Shown here: in pieces, positions 24,389 to 33,935 of the stretch | Layout: each line of letters begins with the position of its first letter | Numbering within the stretch: position 1 is the stretch's first letter | Source: Rhodocyclaceae bacterium | GTDB taxonomy: Bacteria > Pseudomonadota > Gammaproteobacteria > Burkholderiales > Usitatibacteraceae | Assembly: GCA_020247545.1 (NCBI GenBank) | Contig: JADCIX010000014.1 | Coordinates: 1 to 46,108, forward strand | Reading direction: 5' to 3' | DNA: 46,108 nucleotides | The notes under the pieces: model-generated | Seen by the model: only the letters and a program-made list of their open reading frames with translations | Told to the model about the DNA's origin: nothing | Databases searched by the model: none | Translations under genes and position numbers: made by a program

Positions 24389-26116
24389 CTATTTCTTCTT
24401 CGCTGCCGCCGGGTTCAGACTCGTGATTCGCCCACTTTCGGTACCAGCCGTTTCATCAATCACCGCATTGATCAGTGTTGGCCGCCTTGACCGAATTGCC
24501 TCTTCCATCGCGGTGCGCAGTGCGGCAGGATTGGTCGCATTCACGCCAACCCCCCCAAAAGCCTCCATCAATTTATCGTAGCGCGCACCTTTAACAAACA
24601 CAGTTGGCGCAACATCAGCACCTCCGGTAGGGTTTATATCGGTTCCACGATAAACGCCGTTATTGTTAAAGATCACAATACAAACCGGCAGGTTGTAGCG
24701 ACAAATGGTCTCGACTTCCATCCCCGAAAAGCCGAAAGCACTATCGCCTTCGATGGCGATGACCGATTCTCCCGTTTCAACCGCAGCAGCGACGGCAAAA
24801 CCCATACCAATACCCATGATGCCCCATGTGCCGACGTCGAGGCGCTTTCGCGGCTTGTACATATCCACAATGCTGCGGGTGAAGTCGAGCGAATTAGCAC
24901 CCTCATTTACCAGCATTGCATCCGGGTTCGCCTTGACGATGTCACGCACCACGTTGAGCGCACTATGGAAGTTCATCGGCGTGGGATCCTTCGCCAAGGT
25001 TTCCGCAAGTTTGGTGATGTTTTTTGTTTTACGCTCGGCGATGGCGGACAGCCATTCGGCTGGTGGTTTTGCCCATCCCGGCTCGATGCCAGCAAGCAGC
25101 GCCGCGACGCACGAGCCCATGTCGCCGATTAGCGGTGCGTCGATGGCGACGTTGCTATCCGCTTCAGTCGGGGAGATGTCCACTTGGATAAACTTCTGTC
25201 CGCCCCAAGCCTTATGATCCTTGCCTCCCCAAGTCTTACCCTTGCCGTGTGAGAGCAACCAGTTCAAGCGGGCTCCAAGCAGCATGACGACATCCGCCTC
25301 TGGCAATACAAATGATCGCGCCGCAGCTGCGGATTGCTGATGGGTGTCGGGCAACAGCCCCTTGGCCATCGACATCGGCAAGTACGGGATTCCTGTCCTT
25401 TCAATTAAGGCACGAATATCGGCATCTGCTTGTGCATAGGCCGCCCCCTTGCCCAACAAAATCAGTGGTCGTTTAGCGCCCCTAAGCAAATCGAGCGCGC
25501 GGTCTACCGCATCGGGCGCGGGAATTTGGCGCGGCGCGGGATCAACCACCTTAATCAACGACTGCTGACCCGCCGCAGCGCCCATCGTTTGCGCAAACAG
25601 TTTTGCCGGCAGATCGAGATAAACGCCCCCCGGACGCCCCGATACGGCGGCGCGAATCGCGCGTGCGATGCCAATGCCAATATCCTCGGCATGCAAGACA
25701 CGAAACGCGGCTTTACATAGTGGCCTGGCGATCGCAAGCTGGTCCATTTCCTCGTAATCGCCCTGTTGCAAATCTACGATTTCGCGCTCGCTTGAACCCG
25801 AAATCAGAATCATCGGGAAGCAATTGGTTGTCGCATTTGACAACGCGGTGAGCCCATTTAGAAAGCCGGGCGCTGATACCGTCAAACAAACGCCCGGTTT
25901 CTGCGTAATAAACCCTGCAATCGCGGCTGCATTGCCTGCATTCTGCTCGTGTCTGAAGGAGATAACACGCATGCCCTCGGCTTGCGCCATTCGCGTCAAA
26001 TCTGTGATGGGAATTCCTGGCAAGCCATAGATGGTGTTAAGCCCGTTGAGCTTTAGCGCGTCGATAACGAGATGAAAGCCATCCGTCGTTGGTTCGGTGT
26101 TTGCATCGCTAGTCAT
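24389..26116 (-). CDS. oxc: Oxalyl-CoA decarboxylase
   Basis: A 575-residue thiamine diphosphate enzyme that converts oxalyl-CoA to formyl-CoA and CO2. The TPP-activating Glu57 is in [13 protein letters not shown]. The central domain spans about 200-340. The TPP/Mg motif is [19 protein letters not shown] (from residue 457) ending in FNNNGVYRG. Length and sequence match the Oxalobacter and YfdU type closely. The ATG at 26116 was chosen over one 12 codons upstream because homology starts at the later codon. It is the first gene of the oxc-frc-formyltransferase operon and is transcribed away from the Crp/Fnr gene. Confidence 0.95.
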   Translation of the reverse strand: MTSDANTEPTTDGFHLVIDALKLNGLNTIYGLPGIPITDLTRMAQAEGMRVISFRHEQNAGNAAAIAGFITQKPGVCLTVSAPGFLNGLTALSNATTNCFPMILISGSSEREIVDLQQGDYEEMDQLAIARPLCKAAFRVLHAEDIGIGIARAIRAAVSGRPGGVYLDLPAKLFAQTMGAAAGQQSLIKVVDPAPRQIPAPDAVDRALDLLRGAKRPLILLGKGAAYAQADADIRALIERTGIPYLPMSMAKGLLPDTHQQSAAAARSFVLPEADVVMLLGARLNWLLSHGKGKTWGGKDHKAWGGQKFIQVDISPTEADSNVAIDAPLIGDMGSCVAALLAGIEPGWAKPPAEWLSAIAERKTKNITKLAETLAKDPTPMNFHSALNVVRDIVKANPDAMLVNEGANSLDFTRSIVDMYKPRKRLDVGTWGIMGIGMGFAVAAAVETGESVIAIEGDSAFGFSGMEVETICRYNLPVCIVIFNNNGVYRGTDINPTGGADVAPTVFVKGARYDKLMEAFGGVGVNATNPAALRTAMEEAIRSRRPTLINAVIDETAGTESGRITSLNPAAAKKK

Positions 26117-26285
26117 AATGGGACGCCTCGCCTTGATTTTTTGACTCAACACCGCGCTAGAGCGTCAGTGGTGCACGAGTCGTAGAGTTTGTTTGTCTTG
26201 TCGGAAGCACACACTCTGCAAGCCCCGATGATTCGGCAATGCCCGAAACTACCGTGCATCATAAAAATGACAAAATAATTGCGCC

Positions 26286-26299
26286 TTGACTACTGTCAA
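26286..26299. promoter_or_regulatory. Candidate Crp/Fnr-type operator
   Basis: TTGACTACTGTCAA is a perfect 5-4-5 palindrome of the Fnr/Crp form (TTGAY-N4-RTCAA), 18 bp upstream of the regulator's ATG. A second, degenerate element, TTGACTCAA at 26141-26149, lies about 25 bp before the oxc start. Confidence 0.55.
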
Positions 26300-26317
26300 T
26301 TGACTACGGAAAACAAG

Positions 26318-26944
26318 ATGACCCTGCTCATTTCCCATCCACAGCGTGAAACCATTCGCGGACAACTTGCCCGGAACATCGTGTTGCGAACCCTGAAACC
26401 GCGGGCGTTCACCGACCTAGAGAAATCCCTTTTGATCGCAGACTTTAAGAAGGGGGATTTGTTGATGGGCCAGGGCGAGCACGATATGTACCAATATTTC
26501 ATCCTTGACGGCGTGCTAAAGCGCGTGGTTTCCAACCAAGAGGGCAAAGAGATGATCTTACGTTTCTCCTCCGAGGACGACATGGAGACCAGTTATGCCG
26601 CATGGCGACTACGCACGCCAACGCCATACGCGATTCGGGCCGTCACCAAGGCGCGGGTGGCGATGTTGCGGATGGAAATTTGGGTTGAATTCATCGAGGG
26701 TCATCTTGCCATGAAAGGTGACTTTGAGTACGAAGTCATGCACCTCATGTCGGAGGTGATGGCGCATACCATTACCCTGCATCTTTTGGACGCACAGGGG
26801 CGCGTACAGCGGTTTTTGCGCAAACATCCGGAGCTTTACGAACGAGTGCCGATGAAAGAACTCGCAGCACACCTCAACCTGTCCGCAGAGACACTCTCAA
26901 GACTCAAACAAAAAGGCAAGATTCAGGCCATTCTCGCGCGCTAA
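26318..26944 (+). CDS. Crp/Fnr family transcriptional regulator
   Basis: A 208-residue regulator. The cyclic-nucleotide-binding-like beta barrel spans about 25-120 (KKGDLLMGQGEHDMYQYFIL; KEMILRFSSEDD). It is followed by the dimer helix and a helix-turn-helix at about 180-200 (MKELAAHLNLSAETLSRLKQKG). There are no N-terminal cysteines, so it is not an oxygen-sensing Fnr with an iron-sulfur cluster. The ATG at 26318 was preferred over an upstream TTG. It is divergent from oxc with a 200 bp shared promoter region that holds a TTGAC-N4-GTCAA palindrome. Control of the oxalate genes and of itself is therefore likely. The effector is unknown. Confidence 0.88.
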   Translation: MTLLISHPQRETIRGQLARNIVLRTLKPRAFTDLEKSLLIADFKKGDLLMGQGEHDMYQYFILDGVLKRVVSNQEGKEMILRFSSEDDMETSYAAWRLRTPTPYAIRAVTKARVAMLRMEIWVEFIEGHLAMKGDFEYEVMHLMSEVMAHTITLHLLDAQGRVQRFLRKHPELYERVPMKELAAHLNLSAETLSRLKQKGKIQAILAR

Positions 26945-27080
26945 AATTTCAGAAGCGCCCTATTGACGGGCAGTTCCAGCCATTTTCTCTTCTAGACGCC
27001 CGTCAGATAACGACTTTTGCCGGCAAACTCAGCCCTGAGCACAGCGTACTTGGCAACATGCAGTTGGTACCACGCTTGGT

Positions 27081-27266
27081 TCAGCGCACTTTCTTGCGTG
27101 CGACAAAACTATGAATGCCCAACGTAAGCAACCCAACGATGGCGTGACTAATGATGAGTGTCGGCATCTCGTCACGTGGAATCACGCCCGCGATGCTCAA
27201 CACCAAACTCACCATTCCAGCCATAAAGACAATGCCGACCATCGCACTAAAAAATGGGAACGTCAT
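27081..27266 (-). CDS. Small membrane protein, two predicted helices
   Basis: A 61-residue protein with two hydrophobic stretches (about residues 5-29 and 35-54) separated by PRDEM, and a basic tail (ARKKVR). A good AGAGGA site lies five bases before the ATG. I recognise no family. The 136 bp after the crp gene hold a GCCC/GGGC hairpin near 26955 but no gene. It could be the last gene of the upstream minus-strand region or independent. Confidence 0.55.
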   Translation of the reverse strand: MTFPFFSAMVGIVFMAGMVSLVLSIAGVIPRDEMPTLIISHAIVGLLTLGIHSFVARKKVR

Positions 27267-27385
27267 GGTTATCCTCTAAGGAAGTGGGAAGAGAAACACA
27301 ATTTAACGCATCACAGCAAACTGCGCATAGACACCTGCCAATCGCGCCATACTGGATGCCATGGGTGATGCAACAACGTGCTCAA

Positions 27386-28891
27386 CTACCCGCGTATTCG
27401 TTTGATTAACGACGTGAGCGGCCCCCAAAACAACATCAGCAGGGCAAGGGTGGTGATGGAACCAACCAGCGGGTTGCTGAAGAATATGGTCACTGTTCCC
27501 TGCGATGACAGCATCGACTGACGAAATGCATCCTCCGCACGGTCGCCCAGCACAAGGGCCAGCACCAGCGGTGCCAGTGGGTAGTCGAGTTTCTTGAACA
27601 CGTATCCAATCACGCCAAAGACAACCATCAACCATACGTCAAACATCGAGCTATGCACGGTGAATGCGCCAATTGCACAAATCACCAGAATGACCGGGGC
27701 AATGATCGAAAACGGGATTCTCAAGATTGCAGCGAAGAAAGGCACGGTCGTCAACACCACGATCAAGCCGGCAATATTGCCGAGGTACATAGAGGCAATC
27801 AGCCCCCAAACAAAGTCCTTCTTCTCCTCAAACAACATCGGCCCTGGCTGTAGACCCCATACCAGCAGCCCACCAAGCAGAACCGCAGCGGTAGGAGAAC
27901 CGGGAATACCTAGCGTCAACATCGGCAATAGCGCCGACGTACCCGCAGCGTGTGCCGCCGTCTCCGGTGCAATGACGCCCTCAATGTCGCCTTTGCCAAA
28001 ACTAGCGCCGTTGGGCGAAAACTTCTTCGCCACGCCATAGCCCATAAATGATGCTGGCGTAGCGCCACCGGGGGTAATACCCATCCAGCAACCGATCAAC
28101 GACGAGCGAAGCGACGTCTTCCAGTACTTGGGTAACTGCTTCCATGTCTCGATTACCACCTTCATCTTCATCTTGCCCGTCATTCCCTTGAAGTCCAGCC
28201 CTTCTTCAATGGTGAGCAGGATTTCGCCGATGCCGAATAGACCGATCACGGCGATCAAGAAATCAAAGCCCTTAAGCAATTCCGTAAAACCGAAGGTGAG
28301 CCGCAACTGGCCGGTAACGGTATCGAGACCGACCGCAGCCAAGGCAAAGCCAAGCATCATCGCGGCGACCGTTTTCATCGGCGGCGACTTGGTCATGCCA
28401 ACAAAACTACAGAAGGTGAGCAAGTACACCGCAAAAAACTCAGGCGGACCGAATCGCAGCGCGAATTTCGCCACTAATGGTGCCAAAAACGTAATCATTA
28501 GTACCGCGATAAATGCACCGACAAAAGATGACGTAAATGCCGCAGTCAGTGCCTCACCCGCTCTGCCCTGTTGCGCCATGGGATAACCGTCGAAGGTCGT
28601 CGCCACACTCCAAGGTTCACCGGGGATATTGAACAGGATTGAGGTGATCGCACCACCAAATAGCGCACCCCAATAAATACATGACAGCAAAATAATCGCG
28701 CTAACCTGGCCCGCCGGCGTGTTACCCATCGCAAATGTCAGTGGCAGCAGGATCGCCACGCCGTTTGCGCCGCCCAAGCCAGGCAGCACGCCGATCAAAA
28801 CCCCCAGGACAATGCCAACCATCATCAAACCAAGATTCATCGGCGTGAGCGCGACCGCGAAACCATGCATCAAGCTATTGATTTCTTCCAT
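27386..28891 (-). CDS. tctA: Tripartite tricarboxylate transporter, large membrane subunit
   Basis: A 501-residue TctA permease with about twelve membrane segments. The family signature GVLPGLGGANGVAILLPLTF is near residue 45. The second inverted-repeat counterpart, GTSALLPMLTLGIPGSPTAA, is in the middle. It forms a sodium- or proton-driven carboxylate importer with TctB and the periplasmic TctC. The start at 28891 lies 11 bp after the tctB stop; 23 upstream in-frame residues are hydrophilic, overlap tctB and were left out. Substrates of this family range from citrate and tartrate to aromatic acids; the neighbourhood suggests oxalate or another dicarboxylate. Confidence 0.93.
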   Translation of the reverse strand: MEEINSLMHGFAVALTPMNLGLMMVGIVLGVLIGVLPGLGGANGVAILLPLTFAMGNTPAGQVSAIILLSCIYWGALFGGAITSILFNIPGEPWSVATTFDGYPMAQQGRAGEALTAAFTSSFVGAFIAVLMITFLAPLVAKFALRFGPPEFFAVYLLTFCSFVGMTKSPPMKTVAAMMLGFALAAVGLDTVTGQLRLTFGFTELLKGFDFLIAVIGLFGIGEILLTIEEGLDFKGMTGKMKMKVVIETWKQLPKYWKTSLRSSLIGCWMGITPGGATPASFMGYGVAKKFSPNGASFGKGDIEGVIAPETAAHAAGTSALLPMLTLGIPGSPTAAVLLGGLLVWGLQPGPMLFEEKKDFVWGLIASMYLGNIAGLIVVLTTVPFFAAILRIPFSIIAPVILVICAIGAFTVHSSMFDVWLMVVFGVIGYVFKKLDYPLAPLVLALVLGDRAEDAFRQSMLSSQGTVTIFFSNPLVGSITTLALLMLFWGPLTSLIKRIRG

Positions 28892-28902
28892 TTCGGCTGC
28901 CG

Positions 28903-29436
28903 TTAGTTGAGGCCCAGCATGGCTTCGAGGGGCCCTTTTGGCAGCGGCACCTTGAACCAAATCTCGAACATCATGAAAAACACAATCGGAACGGCAACAC
29001 TAACCCCAACCGCCTTGCCCCAGCCATAGTGACCTAGCCAGCGCATGAACAACACAATAAACAGCGCAGATGCGACATAGATGCCAACGCCGGGTATGGG
29101 CCCGATTCCTGCAATCAGGGCAACATAAACGACCGTCGGGATCATGACCGACATGATCATTTTCATCGAAGACCGGCTGACGAAGGACTCGCCACCGTCT
29201 TGTTCGGGTTTTTCGCGAAGCGCGTTAAGCAAATTGATTACGCTTGCGATACAGAGAATGACACCGATGTAAAAAGGGAAATACCCCGCTTCCGGGCCAT
29301 CACTACCCCATTTCGACCCAAGGCGGTAACTATCCCAAATGACCACCGCGCCAAAGGCGAAGATAATGACCGCAGTGACGGCGTCAACGACGCGCACGGA
29401 TGCAGCCGATTTTTCGTTTGATTCTTGCTGACTCAC
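28903..29436 (-). CDS. tctB: Tripartite tricarboxylate transporter, small membrane subunit
   Basis: A 177-residue TctB protein with four membrane segments (about 18-36, 55-72, 92-115 and 120-160). The start was set at a GTG (29436) because GGAGGAG lies six bases upstream of it. That ribosome-binding site would be inside the coding region if the ATG at 29451 were used. It is followed at 11 bp by tctA and preceded by tctC. Confidence 0.88.
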   Translation of the reverse strand: MSQQESNEKSAASVRVVDAVTAVIIFAFGAVVIWDSYRLGSKWGSDGPEAGYFPFYIGVILCIASVINLLNALREKPEQDGGESFVSRSSMKMIMSVMIPTVVYVALIAGIGPIPGVGIYVASALFIVLFMRWLGHYGWGKAVGVSVAVPIVFFMMFEIWFKVPLPKGPLEAMLGLN

Positions 29437-29601
29437 GCGACACTCCTCCATGAATGCGCAACGGTAACGACAACTTGCGAAAGCGAGCGGCCCTAACGGC
29501 CTAGCGTCGCCTCGAACACAAAAAAAACGGCCGCGCTAACGTCGATAACCATTGTCTCGCCAGCGCGGCAGAATGTACATGACCTATCTCTATTTTCTAG
29601 C

Positions 29602-30639
29602 TTATTTTTTTGCGAGGAAGCCCGCTTCCGCCATTAAGGTCTGATGACGTAATTCTTCTTTGGTTAGCCATTTGACAAACTCGTCACCCGTAAGCGTAGT
29701 CGTATCGAATGCACCTTTCTCCATGAACTCTTTCCAGTCGGGCGTGGCTTGGATTTTCTTGAAGAGATCCACATAGAAAGCCACCTGATCTTTCGTCACA
29801 CCTCCCGGCATAAAGATGCCGCGCAACATCTGGTAGTCCACATCCATGCCCTGGCTCTTGCAAGTCGGAATATCAGCCCAAGACTGCGTCGCCGTGACTT
29901 TCGCGTTGTAAGGCATCACCTTGTCATCGAATACACAAAGCGGGCGAAGTTTGCCGGCACGCCATTGTTCGACCGCTTCGATTGGATTGTTCACCGTGGA
30001 ATCGACATGTTTGCCGACTAATTGAACAGCAACCTCGCCGCCACCCTTGTAAGGAATGTAGATGAACTTGTCGCCAGTAAGCTTTTCAATGGCCACGGTA
30101 ATGATTTGGTCTTCTTGTTTGGAGCCCGTCCCGCCCATCTTAAACTTGCTCGGGCCCGCCGCCTTAACGGCAGTGGTGTACTCTTTCGCCGTCTTGTAGG
30201 GGGTTTCTGCATTGACCCACAACACAAACTGATCAAGCGCCAGCATTTGAACAGGCGTGAGGTCTTTCCAATTGAACGGTATGCCTGTGGCCAACGGTGT
30301 GGTGAATAAGTTGGAAAGCGTGATGATGATCTTGTGCGGGTCTTTGACTGACCCCTTCACATCAAGAAAACCTTCTGCCCCCGCACCGCCGCTCTTGTTC
30401 ACGACAATAAGCGACTGCTTCATGAGGTTATGTTTTGTCACCACCCCCTGTATGAACCGCGCCATCTGGTCAGCACCACCGCCCGTCCCCGCCGGCACGA
30501 CAAATTCGACAGATTTGGTTGGCTCCCAAGCGAGGGAAGGAGCCGAGATGCCCAGCCCGATTGATGCTGCGATTGCACCTGCGAACAGTGTGCGGCGAAA
30601 TTGCGACAAGCGATTTTGAGTCGGACTCGATTTGTGCAT
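29602..30639 (-). CDS. tctC: Tripartite tricarboxylate transporter receptor (Bug/TctC)
   Basis: A 345-residue periplasmic solute-binding protein with a signal peptide cleaved after SAPSLA near residue 37. The mature protein starts with SVEFVVPAGTGGGADQMARF, the Bug ligand-loop signature. It also has YIPYKGGGEVAVQLVGKHVD, the second conserved loop. GGAGGT four bases before ATG 30639 fixes the start. It is the first gene of tctC-tctB-tctA, with a 165 bp gap before tctB. The lack of a hydrophobic patch around the ligand loop cannot be judged from sequence, so the substrate is open. Confidence 0.9.
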   Translation of the reverse strand: MHKSSPTQNRLSQFRRTLFAGAIAASIGLGISAPSLAWEPTKSVEFVVPAGTGGGADQMARFIQGVVTKHNLMKQSLIVVNKSGGAGAEGFLDVKGSVKDPHKIIITLSNLFTTPLATGIPFNWKDLTPVQMLALDQFVLWVNAETPYKTAKEYTTAVKAAGPSKFKMGGTGSKQEDQIITVAIEKLTGDKFIYIPYKGGGEVAVQLVGKHVDSTVNNPIEAVEQWRAGKLRPLCVFDDKVMPYNAKVTATQSWADIPTCKSQGMDVDYQMLRGIFMPGGVTKDQVAFYVDLFKKIQATPDWKEFMEKGAFDTTTLTGDEFVKWLTKEELRHQTLMAEAGFLAKK

Positions 30640-30696
30640 GTTGACCTCCAAGAATGTAATGTCCCTGTTAACAACGAATTATTTTTTGCGAACCAC

Positions 30697-30723
30697 GAAA
30701 ACGCTGCACTTCAACCAGCAGCG
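30697..30723 (-). terminator. Terminator after the TerC-family gene
   Basis: On the minus strand CGCTGC and GCAGCG arms surround a 10-base loop and are followed by TTTTCG. It lies between the TerC-family gene and tctC. Confidence 0.55.
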
Positions 30724-30791
30724 CCCCAACCATCAAACGCCGATACTAAACAAAAACTCTAGGTCATAAATGCACTGGCAAAATATCACGA

Positions 30792-31505
30792 TTAAGGCAC
30801 TACGGCTCCCTGTTCAATCTGGCGTTTCGCCAGCGCCTTACCGATCATTACCACTACCGCCGCAGCCGCCGCAGGAACGATGTAATGCATCCAGCCCGCG
30901 TTGGCGTTGATCCAGTCAATGTCAACCGGATCGGTAATCGCCATCTCTCCCGCCACAAAGCCCAGTAGCGCAGCCCCGAGCGTAATGATGATTGGAAACC
31001 GCTCCATCAACTTCATGAGTATGGTGCTGGCGAAGATGATCAGTGGGATGGAGATTGCCAAACCGAGAACCAGTAGAGAAATCTTGAATTCCGCCGGCGC
31101 AGCATCGGCCGCAGCAGCGACCGCAATAACGTTGTCCAAACTCATCACTAGATCCGCAATCAAGATGGTTTTAATCGCCGCGAGCAAATTGGAATGTCCC
31201 GCAATGTTTGCGTCTTCGTCCTCGGGAGCCAAAAGCTTGATGCCAATCCAAATCAGCAGGCCGGCACCGACAATCTTTAACCACGGAAAGGCGAGCAGTT
31301 TGACGGCAAACACGGTTAGGGCGATACGCATGATGATCGCCGCGCCAGAGCCCCAGAAAATTGCCAGCTTTTGCTGCCGCCCTTCGAGGCTTCGGGCGGC
31401 AAGCGCAATCACAACCGCGTTATCTCCCGAGAGGATGATATTGACGCCGATAATCTTCAGCAGCGCAGTCAAAAACAGCGGATCGAGAAAGTCCATGAGG
31501 AACAT
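30792..31505 (-). CDS. TerC/YjbE family integral membrane protein
   Basis: A 237-residue protein with seven predicted membrane segments. The two family Asp motifs are present: ILSGDNAVVIAL near residue 25 and MSLDNVIAVAA near residue 122. The family is linked to manganese or other divalent metal export. It is a single-gene unit, divergent from slt. I looked for a yybP-ykoY manganese riboswitch upstream and did not find its core. The start is either this ATG or one three codons later; neither has a clear ribosome-binding site. Confidence 0.88.
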   Translation of the reverse strand: MFLMDFLDPLFLTALLKIIGVNIILSGDNAVVIALAARSLEGRQQKLAIFWGSGAAIIMRIALTVFAVKLLAFPWLKIVGAGLLIWIGIKLLAPEDEDANIAGHSNLLAAIKTILIADLVMSLDNVIAVAAAADAAPAEFKISLLVLGLAISIPLIIFASTILMKLMERFPIIITLGAALLGFVAGEMAITDPVDIDWINANAGWMHYIVPAAAAAVVVMIGKALAKRQIEQGAVVP

Positions 31506-31667
31506 TGGTCAGTGCAAGTCAGGGGGAAGGTCGCAACAGCGCGGCGGTGAAGACGCGCGTCTGCTAAGCAAAAACAGGATCAACGGCTCCAAGAATATAG
31601 CGCGAAGCGAACGAACGGCTACAATAATACTCAATCACTACCCCCATTCTCAGTGAATCAATTTTTC

Positions 31668-33917
31668 ATGTTCTCGGCAAAATTCCTATCAACAGTGAGC
31701 TTCCGCCGCTTTTGCCGCAGCGCAGCACAATCGTCGAACGCGATCTCCGCCGCATCGTCAGGACTTATGTTCTACGCCGCTGCGGTCGTCTTGGCATTGA
31801 CCTTTGGCAACAACGCCACCGCCAACCAAGCCGACCCGGCACCCTCGGTGAGTCAAATCCCATTCGGAGCCGCCAAATCCACTCAGCCGCTCAGCAAGAT
31901 CGAACGCGAATGGCTCAACGCCCGTGCGGCCTTCGAGCGCCGCGATATTGCCGCCCTAGAGACCGCAAAGGAGCGATTTGGACAGCGCAGCGATTTTGTC
32001 CTCGCACCCTACGTCAGGTATTGGTGGATCAGCGCACAACTCGCACAAAGCGCGCAATTCGCACGCACGCTAGAATCAGACATCATCCGTTTCAGCACAG
32101 AGAATGGTGACGCACCCTTCGCTGATCAGCTTCGCCGTGACTACTTGCGCGCGCTGGGAAAGCTGGTATCCTGGTCGCAGTTTGGGCAGTTTCAGGCCGC
32201 ATACACGGGCGACGACAGCGAGGTTGCGTGCCAGCGATTGCGTTATCGCTTCCAATTGGGCGGTACCGATCGCAGCGGCGCCATTGCGGATGCTAGGAAC
32301 CTGCTACTCACCGCCAAGCCCGCTGCAGAACCCTGTTACGACCTGTTCGACAAGCTGGTGGCCGCTCAAAACATCTCAGAAGAGGATCTGTGGCGGCGTG
32401 CGCGTTCACTGTTTGATGCCGGTCAGCTTGCCGACGCACGACGAACCACTGGGTTGATTCCGAACATTCGCGCCGGCTTCGAAGCATCCACCGCGTCCGC
32501 CAATCTCGATCCGCGCCATTTCCTGTCCAAATCTGCCCTCAGACCCGAAGACCGGGCACTGGTCGAGCTAACCCTATTTGCCATCACGCGATTGGCGCGA
32601 ACAAACCCGGAGGCGGCAGCTTACTGGGTGGATAAGAATACCGCTCGACTCCCTAGGTCCGCTCAATCCCACGCCTGGGCACAGATTGGCATGCATGCCG
32701 CCATGCAGCTTCAACCAGAAGCTTTGACGTGGTTTGCCAACGCACGCGCGGCGGACAACCTGTACGTCCTTAATGACCAGCAAGCAGGCTGGCTGGTGAG
32801 GGCAGCGCTTCGGGGGTCGTCAACCGACCCGGCACAGTGGTCGAATGTGCGGCGCACGATCCAAGAGATGTCTGACGTAGAACGGCGTGATCCGACGTGG
32901 CGATATTGGCTGGCCCGGGCGATGGCCACTTCCACCAATGCCACCGATCTGACCACCGCTCGTGTGTTGCGCGAGACCTTGTCGCGCGAAAACCACTTCT
33001 ACGCGGTAATGGCGGCCGAAGAGTTGGGACTGGCGCTTAAGCCAAATTTCCAAACTGTTAAGTCAGCCGACGATGCCATCGCAAGGCTCCGGGAACGCGC
33101 GGCCGTGAAGCGTTCATTTGCACTGTATCGCCTAGCTGATCTGAAACCGGAGGTGAAGGACTTACGCGGCGATGCGTTTCGCGAATGGGTAGTTGCCATG
33201 CGCAATGCAGATGACGAGACACTTCTTGCCGGTGCCGAGATTGCGCGACAGCAAGGTCTCCCCGACCGTGCAATCAACACCGCCGAGCGTACCAAGACCA
33301 TGCATGACTTCAGCCAGCGTTATCCGCTACCGCACCGTGAAACGCTACAGACCAACGCGGCGACCTTTGGGCTGGACGAGGCGTGGATCTATGGACTCAT
33401 CCGCCAAGAGAGCCGCTTCATGACGGAAGCCAGATCGAGCGTCGGCGCGATTGGTTTGATGCAGCTGATGCCAACAACGGCAAAATGGGCTGCCAGACAA
33501 GTGGGCGTAAAGGACTACTCGGTGAATCGGGTTGCCGATGTTGGTGTCAACCTATCGTTAGGCAGCTTTTATCTCAAACATGTGCTCGATGACCTTGGTC
33601 ATCCGGTGCTTGCAACCGCCGCCTACAACGCCGGTCCCAACCGGGCACGCCGATGGCGCGCAACCGTGCCTCTTGAGGGTGCAATCTACGCCGAATCGAT
33701 CCCGTTTAGCGAGACGCGCGACTACGTCAAAAAAGTAATCCTCAACAAGTGGTACTACGGTCATCGAATTCACGGCAAATCGGCTTCGCTATCAGAGCTG
33801 ATGGGGGTTGTACCGGCCAAGCCGGGTGCAACAACGGCTGGCACCGACCGCACTGCGCCTGCCATATCGAACCCGTCCAACCCGCCCAACCCACAACTCG
33901 CAGCGGTCACCCGCTAG
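31668..33917 (+). CDS. slt: Soluble lytic murein transglycosylase
   Basis: About 749 residues. A long N-terminal region with a hydrophobic segment (MFYAAAVVLALTFGNNATA) targets it to the periplasm. Residues about 80-500 form the superhelical U and L domains. The C-terminal catalytic domain carries Glu581 in RQESRFMTEARSSVGAIGLM, then QLMPTTAKWA and TAAYNAGPNRARRW. It cleaves peptidoglycan with formation of anhydromuropeptides. Possible starts are GTG 31653, ATG 31668 and ATG 31767; the last would place the signal peptide right at the N-terminus. It opens an operon-like run with the next two genes. Confidence 0.92.
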   Translation: MFSAKFLSTVSFRRFCRSAAQSSNAISAASSGLMFYAAAVVLALTFGNNATANQADPAPSVSQIPFGAAKSTQPLSKIEREWLNARAAFERRDIAALETAKERFGQRSDFVLAPYVRYWWISAQLAQSAQFARTLESDIIRFSTENGDAPFADQLRRDYLRALGKLVSWSQFGQFQAAYTGDDSEVACQRLRYRFQLGGTDRSGAIADARNLLLTAKPAAEPCYDLFDKLVAAQNISEEDLWRRARSLFDAGQLADARRTTGLIPNIRAGFEASTASANLDPRHFLSKSALRPEDRALVELTLFAITRLARTNPEAAAYWVDKNTARLPRSAQSHAWAQIGMHAAMQLQPEALTWFANARAADNLYVLNDQQAGWLVRAALRGSSTDPAQWSNVRRTIQEMSDVERRDPTWRYWLARAMATSTNATDLTTARVLRETLSRENHFYAVMAAEELGLALKPNFQTVKSADDAIARLRERAAVKRSFALYRLADLKPEVKDLRGDAFREWVVAMRNADDETLLAGAEIARQQGLPDRAINTAERTKTMHDFSQRYPLPHRETLQTNAATFGLDEAWIYGLIRQESRFMTEARSSVGAIGLMQLMPTTAKWAARQVGVKDYSVNRVADVGVNLSLGSFYLKHVLDDLGHPVLATAAYNAGPNRARRWRATVPLEGAIYAESIPFSETRDYVKKVILNKWYYGHRIHGKSASLSELMGVVPAKPGATTAGTDRTAPAISNPSNPPNPQLAAVTR

Positions 33918-33935
33918 AAATTCCAGCTGTCGAAT

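Noticed and set aside
31506-31660. Possible yybP-ykoY manganese riboswitch upstream of the TerC-family gene
   Set aside because: The conserved core motifs of that riboswitch could not be found on the minus strand; only unrelated GC-rich hairpins are present.
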